A stretch of DNA of 64,000 nucleotides from Larkinella knui (lineage in GTDB: Bacteria > Bacteroidota > Bacteroidia > Cytophagales > Spirosomataceae). The stretch is taken from contig NZ_RQJP01000008.1 of the NCBI RefSeq assembly GCF_003858645.1, positions 111,082-175,081 of the forward strand, given 5' to 3'. Under the pieces are notes generated by a model, which was given only the letters and a program-made list of their open reading frames with translations, did no database searches and had not been told where the DNA came from. The position numbers and the translations under genes are program-made. This document shows, in pieces, positions 1 to 9,962 of the stretch (position 1 is the stretch's first letter; each line of letters begins with the position of its first letter).

Positions 1-363
1 TTTGTCGACACGAACGAAATTGAGGACATCTGCGAATTTGTTGGCAGTCAGCGCGGGTACGATTCGGCGTATAATCTGCCCGAATTTGCCGGTGACGATG
101 GCGGGAGTGTCGAAGAGCGCGAAGTTGACCTCGAAAACCGGGATCCGATGTTCGATGAAGCCGCCCGTCTGGTTGTCAACCACCAGCAGGGAAGCACCTC
201 GCTCATTCAGCGTCGGTTGAAATTAGGCTACAACCGGGCCGGTCGGCTCATCGACCAGTTGGAAGCCGCCGGTATTGTTGGCGCCTTTGAAGGCAGCAAA
301 GCCCGCGAAGTGCTCATCCACGACATCAGCACGCTGGAGGAAATACTGAAAAATATGAATTGA
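1..363 (+). CDS. ftsK: DNA translocase FtsK, C-terminal end (partial)
   Basis: Only the last 120 residues are in the window; the reading frame is open from base 1 and stops with TGA at 361-363. The visible part is the gamma winged-helix domain of FtsK/SpoIIIE translocases, recognisable by LVVNHQQGSTSLIQRRL followed by GYNRAGRLIDQLEAAGIVG. In known FtsK proteins this domain reads the polar KOPS/SRS sequences that direct DNA pumping at the division septum during chromosome dimer resolution. The acidic linker before it (residues about 20-50 of the fragment) is usual. The LolA-like gene just downstream on the same strand is a common neighbour in Bacteroidota. The motor domain lies outside the window. 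Confidence 0.93.
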   Translation, partial: FVDTNEIEDICEFVGSQRGYDSAYNLPEFAGDDGGSVEEREVDLENRDPMFDEAARLVVNHQQGSTSLIQRRLKLGYNRAGRLIDQLEAAGIVGAFEGSKAREVLIHDISTLEEILKNMN

Positions 364-378
364 ACGGAGGGCCAAAAG

Positions 379-434
379 GGAGAGAGGAAAAACGGGAAGG
401 CAACAAGCAGTCTCTTTTTCCTCTCTCCTTTTTT
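379..434 (+). terminator. Intrinsic terminator after ftsK
   Basis: A 14-bp inverted repeat (GGAGAGAGGAAAAA at 379-392, TTTTTCCTCTCTCC at 415-428) is followed directly by a T-run. It lies 15 bases after the ftsK stop and separates ftsK from the LolA-like gene, which has its own promoter candidate. Confidence 0.7.
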
Positions 435-481
435 GCTTTCGCACCTTTCTGCTTTTTAACTTAAACTTTTTCCCATAATTC

Positions 482-512
482 TTGTCTACCTACAAAACGG
501 TCAGCAACTTTG
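482..512 (+). promoter_or_regulatory. Candidate promoter of the LolA-like gene
   Basis: TTG at 482-484, a 20-base spacer and CAACTTTG at 505-512 match the Bacteroidota -33/-7 pattern TTG...TAnnTTTG with one mismatch in the -7 box. The 5' untranslated region would be about 40 bases. Confidence 0.45.
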
Positions 513-559
513 CGGGCTGTTTTAGCATTGAACCTGGAATTACGTAAAAGAAGAAACAC

Positions 560-1189
560 ATGAAAAAATTAGCCTTATTAGGGGCATTGATTGTTGGCTT
601 GTCGCTGCCATCGGTTGCGCAAAAAGATAAAAAAGCGTCGGATGTTCTCGACGCCATGAGTGCGAAATACAAAGCGTTGAATTCCTATAAAGCCGCTTTT
701 ACCTATACGGGCGACGGCAGTAATTACAAAGGCGATTTAACGGTGAAAAAAAATGCCTTTCGTCTGAAATTGGCCGGTCAGGAAGTCTTCACCGACGGCA
801 AAACGATGTCTACGTATATCAAGGAAACCAACGAAGTAAACGTACAGGATTATGATGGTGGAGCCGCGGGTGATTTCAATCCGACGAAGATCTACTCCAT
901 CTACAAGCAAGGGTATAATTACAAATACATCGGTGAGCAAAAGCAGGGTGGTCAGCCGGTCGATGTGGTGGAACTGACGCCGGAGAAAAAAAATACGCAA
1001 ATTGTTAAAGTGCAAATTGCCGTTACCAAAAAAGACAACCAGGTGAAAGGCTGGAAACTGACCGACAAAACCGGCAAGGTAACCAGCTATACGATCGACA
1101 AGTTTACGCCGAATGTTGCGGTGGCTGACAATTACTTTGTTTTCGACAAAATGAAATATCCCGGTGTCGAAGTAGTGGACCTGCGGTAA
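560..1189 (+). CDS. LolA-like outer-membrane lipoprotein carrier protein
   Basis: 209 residues with a cleavable signal peptide (MKKLALLGALIVGLSLPSVAQ) and the features of the LolA/LolB fold: an N-terminal helix with SAKYKALNSYKAAFTYT, alternating strands, and FRLKLAGQEVFTDGKTMSTYI. LolA-family proteins carry lipoproteins across the periplasm from the inner-membrane LolCDE complex. In Bacteroidota these distant homologues typically sit beside ftsK, as here. The start codon is preceded by an A-rich stretch (aagaagaaacac) rather than a strong Shine-Dalgarno, which is normal for the phylum. Actual lipoprotein carriage is inferred from family membership. Confidence 0.85.
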   Translation: MKKLALLGALIVGLSLPSVAQKDKKASDVLDAMSAKYKALNSYKAAFTYTGDGSNYKGDLTVKKNAFRLKLAGQEVFTDGKTMSTYIKETNEVNVQDYDGGAAGDFNPTKIYSIYKQGYNYKYIGEQKQGGQPVDVVELTPEKKNTQIVKVQIAVTKKDNQVKGWKLTDKTGKVTSYTIDKFTPNVAVADNYFVFDKMKYPGVEVVDLR

Positions 1190-1224
1190 TAAAATTTTAA
1201 ACCGTCGTTGCCAGTCCATCAGTG

Positions 1225-1247
1225 ACCGCCGGGTCCCCTCCGGCGGT
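1225..1247. terminator. GC-rich hairpin between convergent genes
   Basis: ACCGCCGG (1225-1232) and CCGGCGGT (1240-1247) form an 8-bp perfect stem with a 7-base loop. It lies between the convergent ends of the LolA-like gene and the histidine kinase. There is no T-run, so it may be a bidirectional terminator or a small dispersed palindrome like others in this window. Confidence 0.45.
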
Positions 1248-1319
1248 TCGAACTAAAAATACCGCAACCACAGCGGGCTGACGGCCCGTTGAAAAATCCA
1301 GCTTTCGGAACGGCAGATC

Positions 1320-4300
1320 TTAGGATTTGGTAAAGGACAAATCAGCCAGTAACGCCAGAACATGTTCAATTTCCGACTGAATACCGTTCAGCAATTCGGT
1401 CACTTTTTGATGATCGAACCGTTCCAAATGCTCCAGTTGCCGGGCCCTCGTAGCCAGAATTTTCATGCCGGCACTCACGGCGGTTCCGTATAGTTTGTGG
1501 CCCGTGGCATTTAATCCCGCCAAATCTGCGTTTTTGGCCAGGAATAGCAGAACGGCTTCGGATCTTTTCAGTTCATCGGCAGCCAGTTCCACCAGTTCTT
1601 TAACCAATCCCGGATCATGGCCTGCCATTTCTTTAACAACCTCCAGATCAAAGTGCGAATCGGCGGTTTCGGGAGTTTTCGAAGGGCCAGTCAGCCACTT
1701 GTTGAACAAGGATCTGATTGACTCTTCCACAATAGGCTTGGTCAGAAAATCATCCATTCCGGCTTCCAGGCACTTTTCCCGTTCTCCTTTTACGGTACCC
1801 GCCGTTAGGGCAATGACCGGAACACGCCTGCCCGGCTCTATTTCCCGAATCCGTTGCGTGGCCTCATAGCCATTCATCAGGGGCATCTGCACATCCATCA
1901 GGATGAGATCCGGTTGCTCGCGGATGTAATACTGGACGGCTTCGAGGCCGTTGACAGCCTCAATAATCCGGGAATTTGGTGCGATTCTGCTAACGATGGC
2001 TTTAGCCAGCAACTGATTAATCTTGTTATCCTCAACGATCAGTACTTTTACCGGCTTATTTTCAACGGGAGTCTGCGGGTCCGATACGGTGAGCAGGGGG
2101 TTATCTTCATGCTGCACCAGACGGCCCAAAGCCTGATACAATTCGTGTACTTTGACGGGTTTTACCAGACGCTGATTCACCTTCAGTGTCTCACAGGCGC
2201 TGATGATTTTTTCGTCATCCGAAGAGCTGTGCAAGAGAACAATAGGCTGGCCAATTGATGAAGGAAAAAAGTTGGTCCGGATTTTTTCAATGGTTTCCAG
2301 TCCATCCATATACGGCATGTGGTAATCCATTAAAATCACATCATATTTTTTAGGCTGACCCAGCAACTGCAGAGCCTCAAACCCATTGCTGGCTTCCTCT
2401 ACACCAATTTGTTCAAACTGAAACATCTGGCGCAGAATAAGACGGTTATGGGCGTTATCATCCACAATCAGCACATTTTTGATCAGGTTCAGGTCACGCC
2501 AGACGATGGCATTGCCCGGTTCGGCTTTGAGCCTGATTTCGAAGAAGAAACAACTGCCTTCACCGGGTTTGCTCGTCAGTTGAAGCTGGCATCCCATCAA
2601 CCCCAGCAACTTGTTGGAAATGGTAAGACCAAGCCCGGTTCCTCCGTATTTTTTCGTGGTGGATGGGTCTTCCTGAGAGAACGCATCAAATATCCGTTCC
2701 TGCATTTCGGGTTTGATACCAATACCCGTATCCCGCACCTCAAACCGAAAGTCGGCATAGCCATGATCAGGCTCGTTCAGGGCCGTGATTTTCAGTTCAA
2801 TTTCTCCCTTTTCCGTAAATTTCACCGCATTACCCAACAGGTTGACCAGCACCTGTTTTAAGCGCACCGAGTCGATAAAGACAAACCGGGGCAAATTTAC
2901 GGACAAGTTCAACAGCACTTCAAGTCCCTTGTTCTGAGCCTGATAAGTGACGATATCCGCAACCTGGCTACTCATCTCGTAGAGATCCACTTTTTCAATG
3001 GACAATTCCAGCTTACCGGCTTCAATTTTGGAAAAATCCAGAATATCGTTGATGATGCTCAACAAGGCATTGGCCGATTGATTGACAATGGATAAATACT
3101 GTTGCTGAGTGGGATTAAGTGACGTTTTCAGTACCAGATCCGTAAAACCGATTACCCCATTCAGCGGGGTTCTGATTTCGTGGCTCATGTTGGCCAGGAA
3201 TTCCGATTTGGCCCGGCTGGCCTGCTCGGCCAGCAACTTGGCTTTTTTCAGTTCATCCCGTTGCAAACAGATTTCGGTAATATCCTGCGTAAACATCATG
3301 ATACCGCCAATAGAGCCATCAAACTGATACCAGGGCCTTACCTCCCACCGCAGATACTGATCCCGGTCCCAGCCCGCTGGCCGCCAGATGTCCTCATTGT
3401 TCTTTTCCACCGCTCCCTGAACGCAGCGGGCATGAATGGCTTTCCAGTTATCGGAGATGTTGGGAAATATGTCATAATGCGACACACCCAGAACGCTCCC
3501 CGATAGCTGGTATTCTTCCATCCAGCGGTTGCTAACGGCGATGTATTTGATGTCCCGGTCAAACATGGCAACGGCCGCCGGAGCATTTTCGACAAAAGCG
3601 GCCAGCCTTAATTTTTCATTGATCAGCGCCTGCTCCGCTTTCTTTTTTTCGTCGATATCCTGAAACGTACCATACAAGCGCCAGCATTTGCCATCCTCAT
3701 ATTCGGGGGTTCCCAGTGCCCGAACCCACACCGTTCGCCCTTTTGCCGTAACGATCTGCAATTCAATATCATAGGGTATCCCTTCCCGCGTCGAACGATC
3801 GACAGCCTCCATGATTTGATCATAGTTCTTTCCCTTGAAAAAGGATACGGCAGAATCAAAATCCGGTACAAAGTCTTGTGCTACTTCATGAATCGCTTTG
3901 GTTACGGATGACCAGTGTACGGTTTTCTGGCTGAAATTAACTTCCCAGGTTCCAATTCGGGCAACCTCGTTGGTCTGTTCCAGCATCTCTTTGGTCCGAC
4001 TCAGATCGGCTTCCAGCTGATGTCGCCGGGTAATATCGATCGCATTGCCGATCACATACGTGTTGCCGTTCAGTTCTTTTTCCAGGATGTTATTGAATAG
4101 CCAGATCAGCAGCGAGCCCTCTTTGGTAAGTGTATGCATCAGTCCGCTGGCCCGGCCTATTTTGCCGATAGTTTTTAGATAAGCGGTCATTGCGGCCTGA
4201 TGAACTTCGGGAACGATATCGAATAAACTCATTCCGGCCAGTTCGTCCGGTTCATACCCCAGTACATGCGCCCCTGCGCTGTTGACCGTCAGCAGTTTCC

Positions 4301-5219
4301 CGTCCAGATCATGGATACACATGAGTCCCTGGGAGTTTTCAAAAAACGAGCGAAATTTGCTTTCTGACTGATTCAGAAGCTGTTCTCTTTGCTTTTCTTC
4401 GGTAACATCCCGGGCTATGGCAAACAGGTTACCGGTTAAAGGTTCCTGAGTAACTACCCATTGAAGATTGCGATAGGTTCCATTCCGGCAGCGAAACCGA
4501 TGGGCAAAATTGATCGTCGTTTTGCCCGATGCCAACTGCGCTATTTCCTGCTGGGTTGCCAACAGGTCATCGGGATGGATGAGATCAAAAAATAACGTAC
4601 GCAGCAAATAGGATTCATCCCAGCCCAGCACCTGATGAAAAGCCGGATTTAACTTTTTTAAATACCCGTCGGCTCCTGCCACGCAGATCAAATCATTGGA
4701 AAGCGCAAAGAAGTTTTCCAGGTGCTTCAACTCCTGTTTCTTTTTGTGTTCAACAAGGAGGGCTATGGCCGATTCACTCAGGAGCTGTAATATTCTTTGC
4801 TGAGTTTGGGTGAGCTTTCGGGGAATACGATCCAGCACACAAAGCGTGCCCAAGGCGTATCCATCGGGATCGGTTAATGGATAACCGGCGTAAAACCGGA
4901 TATGAGGATCGGAGGTTACTAATGGATTTTCTTTAAAGCGTGTATCTTTCGTGGCATCTTCTACTTCGAAAATATCACCACCCATAATAGCATGCTGGCA
5001 AAAAGCGATATCCCGACTGGTTTCCGCCATCTCCAGCCCCACCCGCGATTTAAACCACTGCCGATGCTCATCCACCAGCGATACCAATGAAATAGGAACC
5101 TGGCAAATCAGCGATGCCAGTTCGGTCAGGCGGTCAAATTCCTGCTCCGGCAATGTATCCAGAACCTGGTATTGGTATAAAGCCTTTAATCTTTTTAACT
5201 CATTTAAAGGAGTTGGCAT
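1320..5219 (-). CDS. Hybrid sensor histidine kinase, GAF-PAS(x4)-HisKA-HATPase-REC-REC-Hpt
   Basis: 1299 residues without signal peptide or membrane segment, so a soluble cytoplasmic phosphorelay sensor. Domains in order: GAF (about 15-160), four PAS domains (about 165-285, 285-400, 410-525, 535-655), a short coiled-coil, HisKA with the phospho-acceptor His680 in SEFLANMSHEIRTPLNG, and HATPase_c with the N box around 793-801 and G boxes DTGIGI and GGTGLGL. Then come a first receiver with Asp965 (VILMDYHMP), a second receiver with Asp1109 (LILMDVQMP, followed by the T and K of PVIALTAG and LTKPI), and a C-terminal Hpt domain with His1241 in GHKLYG. All steps of a His-Asp-His relay are therefore in one chain. 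The signal is unknown, and no response regulator with an output domain lies nearby. ATG start at 5219. Confidence 0.93.
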   Translation of the reverse strand: MPTPLNELKRLKALYQYQVLDTLPEQEFDRLTELASLICQVPISLVSLVDEHRQWFKSRVGLEMAETSRDIAFCQHAIMGGDIFEVEDATKDTRFKENPLVTSDPHIRFYAGYPLTDPDGYALGTLCVLDRIPRKLTQTQQRILQLLSESAIALLVEHKKKQELKHLENFFALSNDLICVAGADGYLKKLNPAFHQVLGWDESYLLRTLFFDLIHPDDLLATQQEIAQLASGKTTINFAHRFRCRNGTYRNLQWVVTQEPLTGNLFAIARDVTEEKQREQLLNQSESKFRSFFENSQGLMCIHDLDGKLLTVNSAGAHVLGYEPDELAGMSLFDIVPEVHQAAMTAYLKTIGKIGRASGLMHTLTKEGSLLIWLFNNILEKELNGNTYVIGNAIDITRRHQLEADLSRTKEMLEQTNEVARIGTWEVNFSQKTVHWSSVTKAIHEVAQDFVPDFDSAVSFFKGKNYDQIMEAVDRSTREGIPYDIELQIVTAKGRTVWVRALGTPEYEDGKCWRLYGTFQDIDEKKKAEQALINEKLRLAAFVENAPAAVAMFDRDIKYIAVSNRWMEEYQLSGSVLGVSHYDIFPNISDNWKAIHARCVQGAVEKNNEDIWRPAGWDRDQYLRWEVRPWYQFDGSIGGIMMFTQDITEICLQRDELKKAKLLAEQASRAKSEFLANMSHEIRTPLNGVIGFTDLVLKTSLNPTQQQYLSIVNQSANALLSIINDILDFSKIEAGKLELSIEKVDLYEMSSQVADIVTYQAQNKGLEVLLNLSVNLPRFVFIDSVRLKQVLVNLLGNAVKFTEKGEIELKITALNEPDHGYADFRFEVRDTGIGIKPEMQERIFDAFSQEDPSTTKKYGGTGLGLTISNKLLGLMGCQLQLTSKPGEGSCFFFEIRLKAEPGNAIVWRDLNLIKNVLIVDDNAHNRLILRQMFQFEQIGVEEASNGFEALQLLGQPKKYDVILMDYHMPYMDGLETIEKIRTNFFPSSIGQPIVLLHSSSDDEKIISACETLKVNQRLVKPVKVHELYQALGRLVQHEDNPLLTVSDPQTPVENKPVKVLIVEDNKINQLLAKAIVSRIAPNSRIIEAVNGLEAVQYYIREQPDLILMDVQMPLMNGYEATQRIREIEPGRRVPVIALTAGTVKGEREKCLEAGMDDFLTKPIVEESIRSLFNKWLTGPSKTPETADSHFDLEVVKEMAGHDPGLVKELVELAADELKRSEAVLLFLAKNADLAGLNATGHKLYGTAVSAGMKILATRARQLEHLERFDHQKVTELLNGIQSEIEHVLALLADLSFTKS

Positions 5220-5494
5220 ACTAGTTCAACGGTGAGATTTCCATGCATAAATAGCAGCATTTTCCAGGCCAAGTTACTAATGCAGCTAACTTGCATACAT
5301 AAATTATTCCGCCGGGCGCGGATGCCGACATCCCGTTGCGGAAACCATGAAATAAGCACAAATGAAAAATAGCCGGACTATTTTATCAGAATGAAGCGAA
5401 TATACCCCCAAAATACCCCCAACAAAACTTGTATGGTAATGATAGTCATTTCAGAAAAGTGAGGGCATTTGGTAGCGTGAGGGTTATAAACAGA
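5220..5494. other. Intergenic region upstream of the histidine kinase
   Basis: No gene seen. It holds the leader of the minus-strand kinase and, at about 5403-5421, a short direct repeat of AATACCCCC-like sequence (tataccccc aaaataccccc aac). No riboswitch or tRNA pattern was recognised. Confidence 0.5.
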
Positions 5495-5519
5495 AAAAGT
5501 CGGCCATGAGCCGACTTTT
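5495..5519 (-). terminator. Intrinsic terminator of purQ
   Basis: AAAAGTCGGC (5495-5504) and GCCGACTTTT (5510-5519) form a perfect 10-bp stem with a 5-base loop. Read on the minus strand it lies 27 bases after the purQ stop and ends in a U-run. The flanking A/T tracts could make it bidirectional. Confidence 0.85.
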
Positions 5520-5545
5520 CCACGCGTCATAAAAGAACAAAATCG

Positions 5546-6235
5546 TTATACCAGAACCGTATTCAGCAACTGCTCCAGAATCAGCCGTCCGTCGGTATTG
5601 CCCAACAGCGGATCAGCGGCCCGTTCGGGGTGCGGCATCAGTCCGAAAACGTTTTTACGTTCGTTGGCCACACCGGCAATGTTGTCCAGACTTCCGTTTG
5701 GATTGGCTTCGTCGGTCATGTTTCCCGCTTCGTCGCAATACCGGAAAATAATCTGATCGTTGTCATTCAGTTCATTCAGGGTATCGGCATCGACGAAGTA
5801 CCGGCCTTCACCGTGGGCAATGGGAATTTTATAGGATCGATCGTCCAAACCGGCGGTCAGCAGCACGCTTTTCGATTGCGGACGGAGGTAAATATTCTTG
5901 CAAACGTATTTCTGGTTGGTATTCCGCAGCAGAACGCCCGGCACCAGCCGCGCTTCGGCCAGAATCTGGAAACCGTTGCAGATGCCCATCAGATAACCGC
6001 CCCGTTCGGCGTGTTTGATCACCTCGTTCATGATGGGTGAAAACCGGGCCACGGCGCCCGTACGCAGGTAATCGCCGTAGGAAAAACCGCCGGGCAAAAT
6101 GATGAAATCACACCCTTGCAGATCGTGGTCTTTGTGCCAGAGTTTGACAACGTTCTGCTTGAGCTGATCCCGCAGGGCGTCTACCGCATCGTCGTCACAA
6201 TTAGAACCGGGGAATACTACTACACCGAATTTCAT
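5546..6235 (-). CDS. purQ: Phosphoribosylformylglycinamidine synthase subunit PurQ
   Basis: 229 residues, the usual length of the stand-alone glutaminase subunit of FGAM synthase. With PurL and PurS it converts FGAR, glutamine and ATP to FGAM in de novo purine synthesis. The class I glutamine amidotransferase triad is visible: nucleophile Cys86 in GICNGFQIL, and His202 and Glu204 in MPHPERA. The N-terminus [16 protein letters not shown] is typical and supports the start at 6235. It sits alone here; purL and purS are not in the window. It is followed by a strong terminator, so it is probably monocistronic. Confidence 0.97.
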   Translation of the reverse strand: MKFGVVVFPGSNCDDDAVDALRDQLKQNVVKLWHKDHDLQGCDFIILPGGFSYGDYLRTGAVARFSPIMNEVIKHAERGGYLMGICNGFQILAEARLVPGVLLRNTNQKYVCKNIYLRPQSKSVLLTAGLDDRSYKIPIAHGEGRYFVDADTLNELNDNDQIIFRYCDEAGNMTDEANPNGSLDNIAGVANERKNVFGLMPHPERAADPLLGNTDGRLILEQLLNTVLV

Positions 6236-6298
6236 AAGTCCTTGATTTGCTACAAAGATACGAGTTGTCCGGGAAAAAAGCCGTCAAAAACCGCTATT

Positions 6299-7435
6299 TC
6301 AAGCCAGCACCTGACTTTCCCGCACCACTTTTTCGTAATAGGCTTCGTAGAGCGGTAAAACGCGCGAAATTTCGAACTCCTTCGCCCGCTCCAGTGCGTT
6401 GTGTTTGAAGGTCGGCAGGTTGTCGTCGTTCAGAATATACAAGGCATTTTTCACCATATCATCCACATCACCGACGTTGCTCAGAAAACCGGTCACGCCC
6501 TGCACATTCAGTTCGGGCAGGCCCCCGGCGTTGGACGTGATCAGCGGTACTTCGCAGGCCAGCGCTTCCAGAGCCGCCAGACCAAAGCTTTCATTTTCGG
6601 AAGGCATCAGGAACAGATCCGCGACCGACAAAACCTCCTCGACGGCATCCAGTTTGCCCAGAAACCGGACATCCCCGTAAATGCCCATGTCGCGGCAGAG
6701 CTTTTCGATCCGCGCCCGTTCCGGCCCATCGCCCGACAGAAGCAACTTACTGGGAATCTGCTTGTTAATCTTATTGAAAATCTGCACCACGTCGTCGATC
6801 CGTTTCACCCGCCGAAAGTTGGACGTGTGGACGATCAGCTTCTCGCCGTTCGGGCAGATGGCCATTTTGAAATGATCTTTTTTCTGCCGTTTAAAGCGAT
6901 CGAGATCGATGAAATTAGGAATCACTTCAATGTCCCGGCGAATGGCAAACTGATCCAGTGTTTCCTGCCGGAGGTGCTCCGAAACCGCCGTCACACCGTC
7001 CGATTCATTGATACTGAAGGTAACCACCGGTTCGTACGAAGCATCTTTGCCCACCAGCGTAATGTCCGTTCCGTGGAGCGTGGTAACAAAAGGCACATGC
7101 CGACCCTGCGCCCGCAGAATCATCTTCGCCATGTAAGCCGCCGAAGCGTGCGGAATGGCGTAATGAACGTGCAAAAGATCCAGCTTTTCGTACTGTACGA
7201 CGTTCACCATGGCGCTGGCCAGGGCCGTTTCGTAGGGAGGAAACTGAAACAGCGGATAGGTCGGTATATTTACTTCATGGTAAAAAACATTCTCGTTGAA
7301 GAAATCCAGACGGGGCGGTTGCTGGTAGGTAATAAAGTGGATTTTGTGGCCGGCTTTTGCCAGGGCCTTACCCAGTTCAGTCGCCACAACACCGCTTCCC
7401 CCGAAAGTCGGGTAACATACTATGCCAATTTTCAT
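6299..7435 (-). CDS. bshA: N-acetyl-alpha-D-glucosaminyl L-malate synthase BshA
   Basis: 378 residues of a GT-B fold glycosyltransferase (GT4). The N-terminus [22 protein letters not shown], then the acceptor-domain motif [10 protein letters not shown], the hinge segment [14 protein letters not shown] and the C-terminal [16 protein letters not shown] are the signature of BshA. BshA transfers GlcNAc from UDP-GlcNAc to L-malate, the first step of bacillithiol synthesis; the next steps are BshB deacetylase and BshC cysteine ligase, not present here. The GPGG-type loop FGGSG binds the nucleotide sugar. The gene stands alone between purQ and the divergent prenyltransferase gene. Confidence 0.93.
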   Translation of the reverse strand: MKIGIVCYPTFGGSGVVATELGKALAKAGHKIHFITYQQPPRLDFFNENVFYHEVNIPTYPLFQFPPYETALASAMVNVVQYEKLDLLHVHYAIPHASAAYMAKMILRAQGRHVPFVTTLHGTDITLVGKDASYEPVVTFSINESDGVTAVSEHLRQETLDQFAIRRDIEVIPNFIDLDRFKRQKKDHFKMAICPNGEKLIVHTSNFRRVKRIDDVVQIFNKINKQIPSKLLLSGDGPERARIEKLCRDMGIYGDVRFLGKLDAVEEVLSVADLFLMPSENESFGLAALEALACEVPLITSNAGGLPELNVQGVTGFLSNVGDVDDMVKNALYILNDDNLPTFKHNALERAKEFEISRVLPLYEAYYEKVVRESQVLA

Positions 7436-7640
7436 ACAGTAGTAAATGATTGAGGGACTGAGGATTGGAAGGCGTTAGACGGACACAAATTCGATCTGTC
7501 GTACCTGCAATCAGTTTCCATAACATCATTTTCGGCCATTTGTGTTCACTTATTCGATTTGGCGGAGAAAGATTTTAACAGAGCCGAGGATTCAGGCCGG
7601 AAACTGTATCTTTGACCCATTGAATTCTATCCTGTCGGTT

Positions 7641-8540
7641 ATGACCCGGAAAGTTCAGGGGCGTCCGGACCGTGCGGCCACTCCACCCTTTTACGTCTTC
7701 ATTTTAGGTTTTCTGCGATTGATCCGGGTACAAAACCTGCTGATTATCGTGGGTACCCAATATTTTGCCCGCGTCACCCTCATCGGCCCCCGCGACAACT
7801 GGACCGGTCTGCTGCTGGATCCCAAACTTTTTTTGCTTTCACTCTCAACGGTTTGCATTGCCGCAGCCGGTTACATCATCAACGATTACTTCGACATTAA
7901 AATCGACATTGTCAACAAACCGGAACGGGTCATCATCGGGCGGTATCTGAAACGGCAACTAGCGATGGGGGCGCACCAGGGGCTGAATTTTCTGGGCGTT
8001 GTCATTGGCTTTTACCTCAGCAAATGGGTTTTTGTCGTCAATGTCCTGTCGGTAACGCTGCTGTGGTTTTATTCGGCCCAATTTAAGCGGCAACCGTTTA
8101 TCGGTAATTTTATCGTTGCCTTCCTGACGGCTTTATCGCTGATCGTTTTAGCGGTTTATTACCGACAACAGGTTGATTTACTGCTGATTTACGCCTTATT
8201 TTCCTTCGTGATCACGCTGGTGCGGGAGATCATCAAAGACATGGAAGACGTGAAAGGTGACGCCCGCTTCGGTTGCCGGACGTTGCCCATCGTCTGGGGA
8301 CTCCGCCGAACCAAACAGCTGCTGTATATCATCATCGCCACCTTCATTCTTTCGTTGTTCACCATTGCCCATTCGCTGCAAAACGCGCAGTTGTTCTGGA
8401 TGTTCGTCATCCTGCTGGTCCCGATTGCGTGGCTCGTCTACCGCCTGGTTCGGGCCGACACCCGGCGGGATTTTTCCTACCTGAGTTCACTTTGCAAGCT
8501 CATCATGCTCATCGGGGTCGTCAGTATGGCGTGGGTGTAA
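7641..8540 (+). CDS. UbiA-family prenyltransferase
   Basis: 299 residues from the ATG at 7641. An in-frame extension to 7542 exists but gives a non-conserved leader, so the shorter start is chosen. The protein has about eight to nine membrane helices and the two Asp-rich loops of the UbiA superfamily: NDYFDIKIDIVNKPER after helix 2 and REIIKDMEDVKGD after helix 6, which bind Mg-diphosphate of the isoprenyl donor. UbiA enzymes attach a prenyl chain to an aromatic or glycerol-phosphate acceptor (ubiquinone, menaquinone, heme O, chlorophyll or archaeal-type lipids). The Bacteroidota homologues are often annotated as geranylgeranylglycerol-phosphate synthase-like. The acceptor cannot be read from the sequence. 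Confidence 0.88.
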   Translation: MTRKVQGRPDRAATPPFYVFILGFLRLIRVQNLLIIVGTQYFARVTLIGPRDNWTGLLLDPKLFLLSLSTVCIAAAGYIINDYFDIKIDIVNKPERVIIGRYLKRQLAMGAHQGLNFLGVVIGFYLSKWVFVVNVLSVTLLWFYSAQFKRQPFIGNFIVAFLTALSLIVLAVYYRQQVDLLLIYALFSFVITLVREIIKDMEDVKGDARFGCRTLPIVWGLRRTKQLLYIIIATFILSLFTIAHSLQNAQLFWMFVILLVPIAWLVYRLVRADTRRDFSYLSSLCKLIMLIGVVSMAWV

Positions 8541-8617
8541 CGTCCGTTTACTCAATCATTTGTTCCTTCGACACAAAATCTCCGTACCTTACGGTTTTGT
8601 ACTAAACTTCTCTTTTC

Positions 8618-9316
8618 ATGAAAAGTATACTACTCGCGTTACTGATCGGTTTGACCACCTCTTTTTCGCAGGCTCAGGACTGTATGGGGCTGAAATTCAA
8701 GCCGGGAACTACCTACGAAATGCTTTCCTACACGGCCAAAGACAAGCTATCCGGCCGACTGGTCTATACCATTAAGAGTGTCAAAACCGAAGGCGGTTCA
8801 ACGCTGATCGGCGTGGTGATGCAGTCGTTCGATGAAAAAGACAAAGCCGCCCCGGAAATGGCCGTCACCTACACCTGCACGGGCAATGAGCTCATTGCCG
8901 ATTTATCGGGCATGGCCCTGGCTGCGAACGATGCCGCCAAAGGCATGGCGGTGAAGGTCAAGACCAACAAACTGATTTATCCGAAACAGCTGACCGAAGG
9001 TGGAAAACTGGCCGATGGCGAAATGGAAGCCGAAGTCTACAGCAAAGACGCTAAAATGATGGACATGACCATCAACGTCGTAAACCGGCAGGTGGAAAGT
9101 AAAGAAAGCCTGACGACCCCCGCCGGAACGTTCAGCGTCTACAAAATCAGTTCCGATACCAATATGGCCAACCGGATGATGGGCATTCCGATTCGGGTTA
9201 CGTTCCGTTCGATCAGCTACCGGGCCAACGATGTCCTGTTCGATATTAAAACCGAGACGTATAATAAGAACGGCAAGTTGAAAGGGTATATGGTATTGAG
9301 TAAAATAACGAACTGA
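8618..9316 (+). CDS. Secreted protein resembling the TapB family
   Basis: 232 residues with a signal peptide (about 1-20, ending SQAQ) and a mostly beta-strand mature region. The pattern CMGLKFKPGTTYEM...TYTIKSVKTEGG, the central metal-independent strands and the ending DVLFDIKTETYNKNGKLKGYMVLSKI resemble Bacteroidota proteins annotated as TapB or DUF3108-like, whose function is unknown. One cysteine follows the signal site by two residues (QDC), but there is no lipobox. It follows the UbiA gene by 77 bases on the same strand. No catalytic motif was recognised. Confidence 0.6.
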   Translation: MKSILLALLIGLTTSFSQAQDCMGLKFKPGTTYEMLSYTAKDKLSGRLVYTIKSVKTEGGSTLIGVVMQSFDEKDKAAPEMAVTYTCTGNELIADLSGMALAANDAAKGMAVKVKTNKLIYPKQLTEGGKLADGEMEAEVYSKDAKMMDMTINVVNRQVESKESLTTPAGTFSVYKISSDTNMANRMMGIPIRVTFRSISYRANDVLFDIKTETYNKNGKLKGYMVLSKITN

Positions 9317-9337
9317 TCGTTCGTGGTTCGTTTGTGC

Positions 9338-9901
9338 TTATTGCACTGTCAAATCGAAATCGACATTCACATCGTCACTACCCGGTGCCGGTGTGCCATC
9401 TTTGGCATTCGGCTGGTGACGCAACTGAACTTTCAGTTTTCCGGTCCCGGCTGCGTTCGTTTTTACCGTGCCTTTCAAGCCAATCGGCAGGTTTTTGGCA
9501 TCTTTGTCACCGTAGGAATAGGTTGCTAACGAAGCCGGCGTCAGCGTAAAGACAAACAAATGTTCACCACTTTTTTCGGCCACTTCTTTCGAAACATCGT
9601 CGGTCGGCGTTTTGCTTTCGTCCAGTAACTCCACGGCCAGATCGTAAGTCTTGTTGGCTTTCAGCACAATCCTGTCAAATTTTGTGGGTGCCTGTCCACC
9701 GTCGCCGTCCGGATCGCGGTACGAAAATGTCTGGACCGTCGTGGTGCCCGACTCCGTAAATTTCAGGTTGACCGTCGTTATCAATTCGTTTTCGTCGGCG
9801 GGTTCCGGTTCATCGGCTTTGTCATTACAACCCGTTACCAACCCCATAGCCACCCCCAACATGACCACCCACACCCATTGACGTATTCCTTTTGCCTTCA
9901 T
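9338..9901 (-). CDS. Lipoprotein of unknown function, divergent from MerC
   Basis: 187 residues with a type II signal peptide and lipobox (GLVTGC, Cys25), then an acidic linker and a beta-rich domain with DPDGDGGQAP and a C-terminal strand ending VNVDFDLTVQ. I recognise this as a recurring Bacteroidota lipoprotein that often accompanies TonB receptors and MerC proteins in metal-uptake loci, without a known activity. The divergent merC-like gene and two palindromic boxes between the two starts suggest shared metal-responsive control. Placement in the outer membrane is inferred from the lipobox. Confidence 0.6.
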   Translation of the reverse strand: MKAKGIRQWVWVVMLGVAMGLVTGCNDKADEPEPADENELITTVNLKFTESGTTTVQTFSYRDPDGDGGQAPTKFDRIVLKANKTYDLAVELLDESKTPTDDVSKEVAEKSGEHLFVFTLTPASLATYSYGDKDAKNLPIGLKGTVKTNAAGTGKLKVQLRHQPNAKDGTPAPGSDDVNVDFDLTVQ

Positions 9902-9962
9902 TTTCGATCTGTTTTAGCGTGTTTCCCGACTGTTTTTGTCCGTTCACCCGCAAAAATAGATA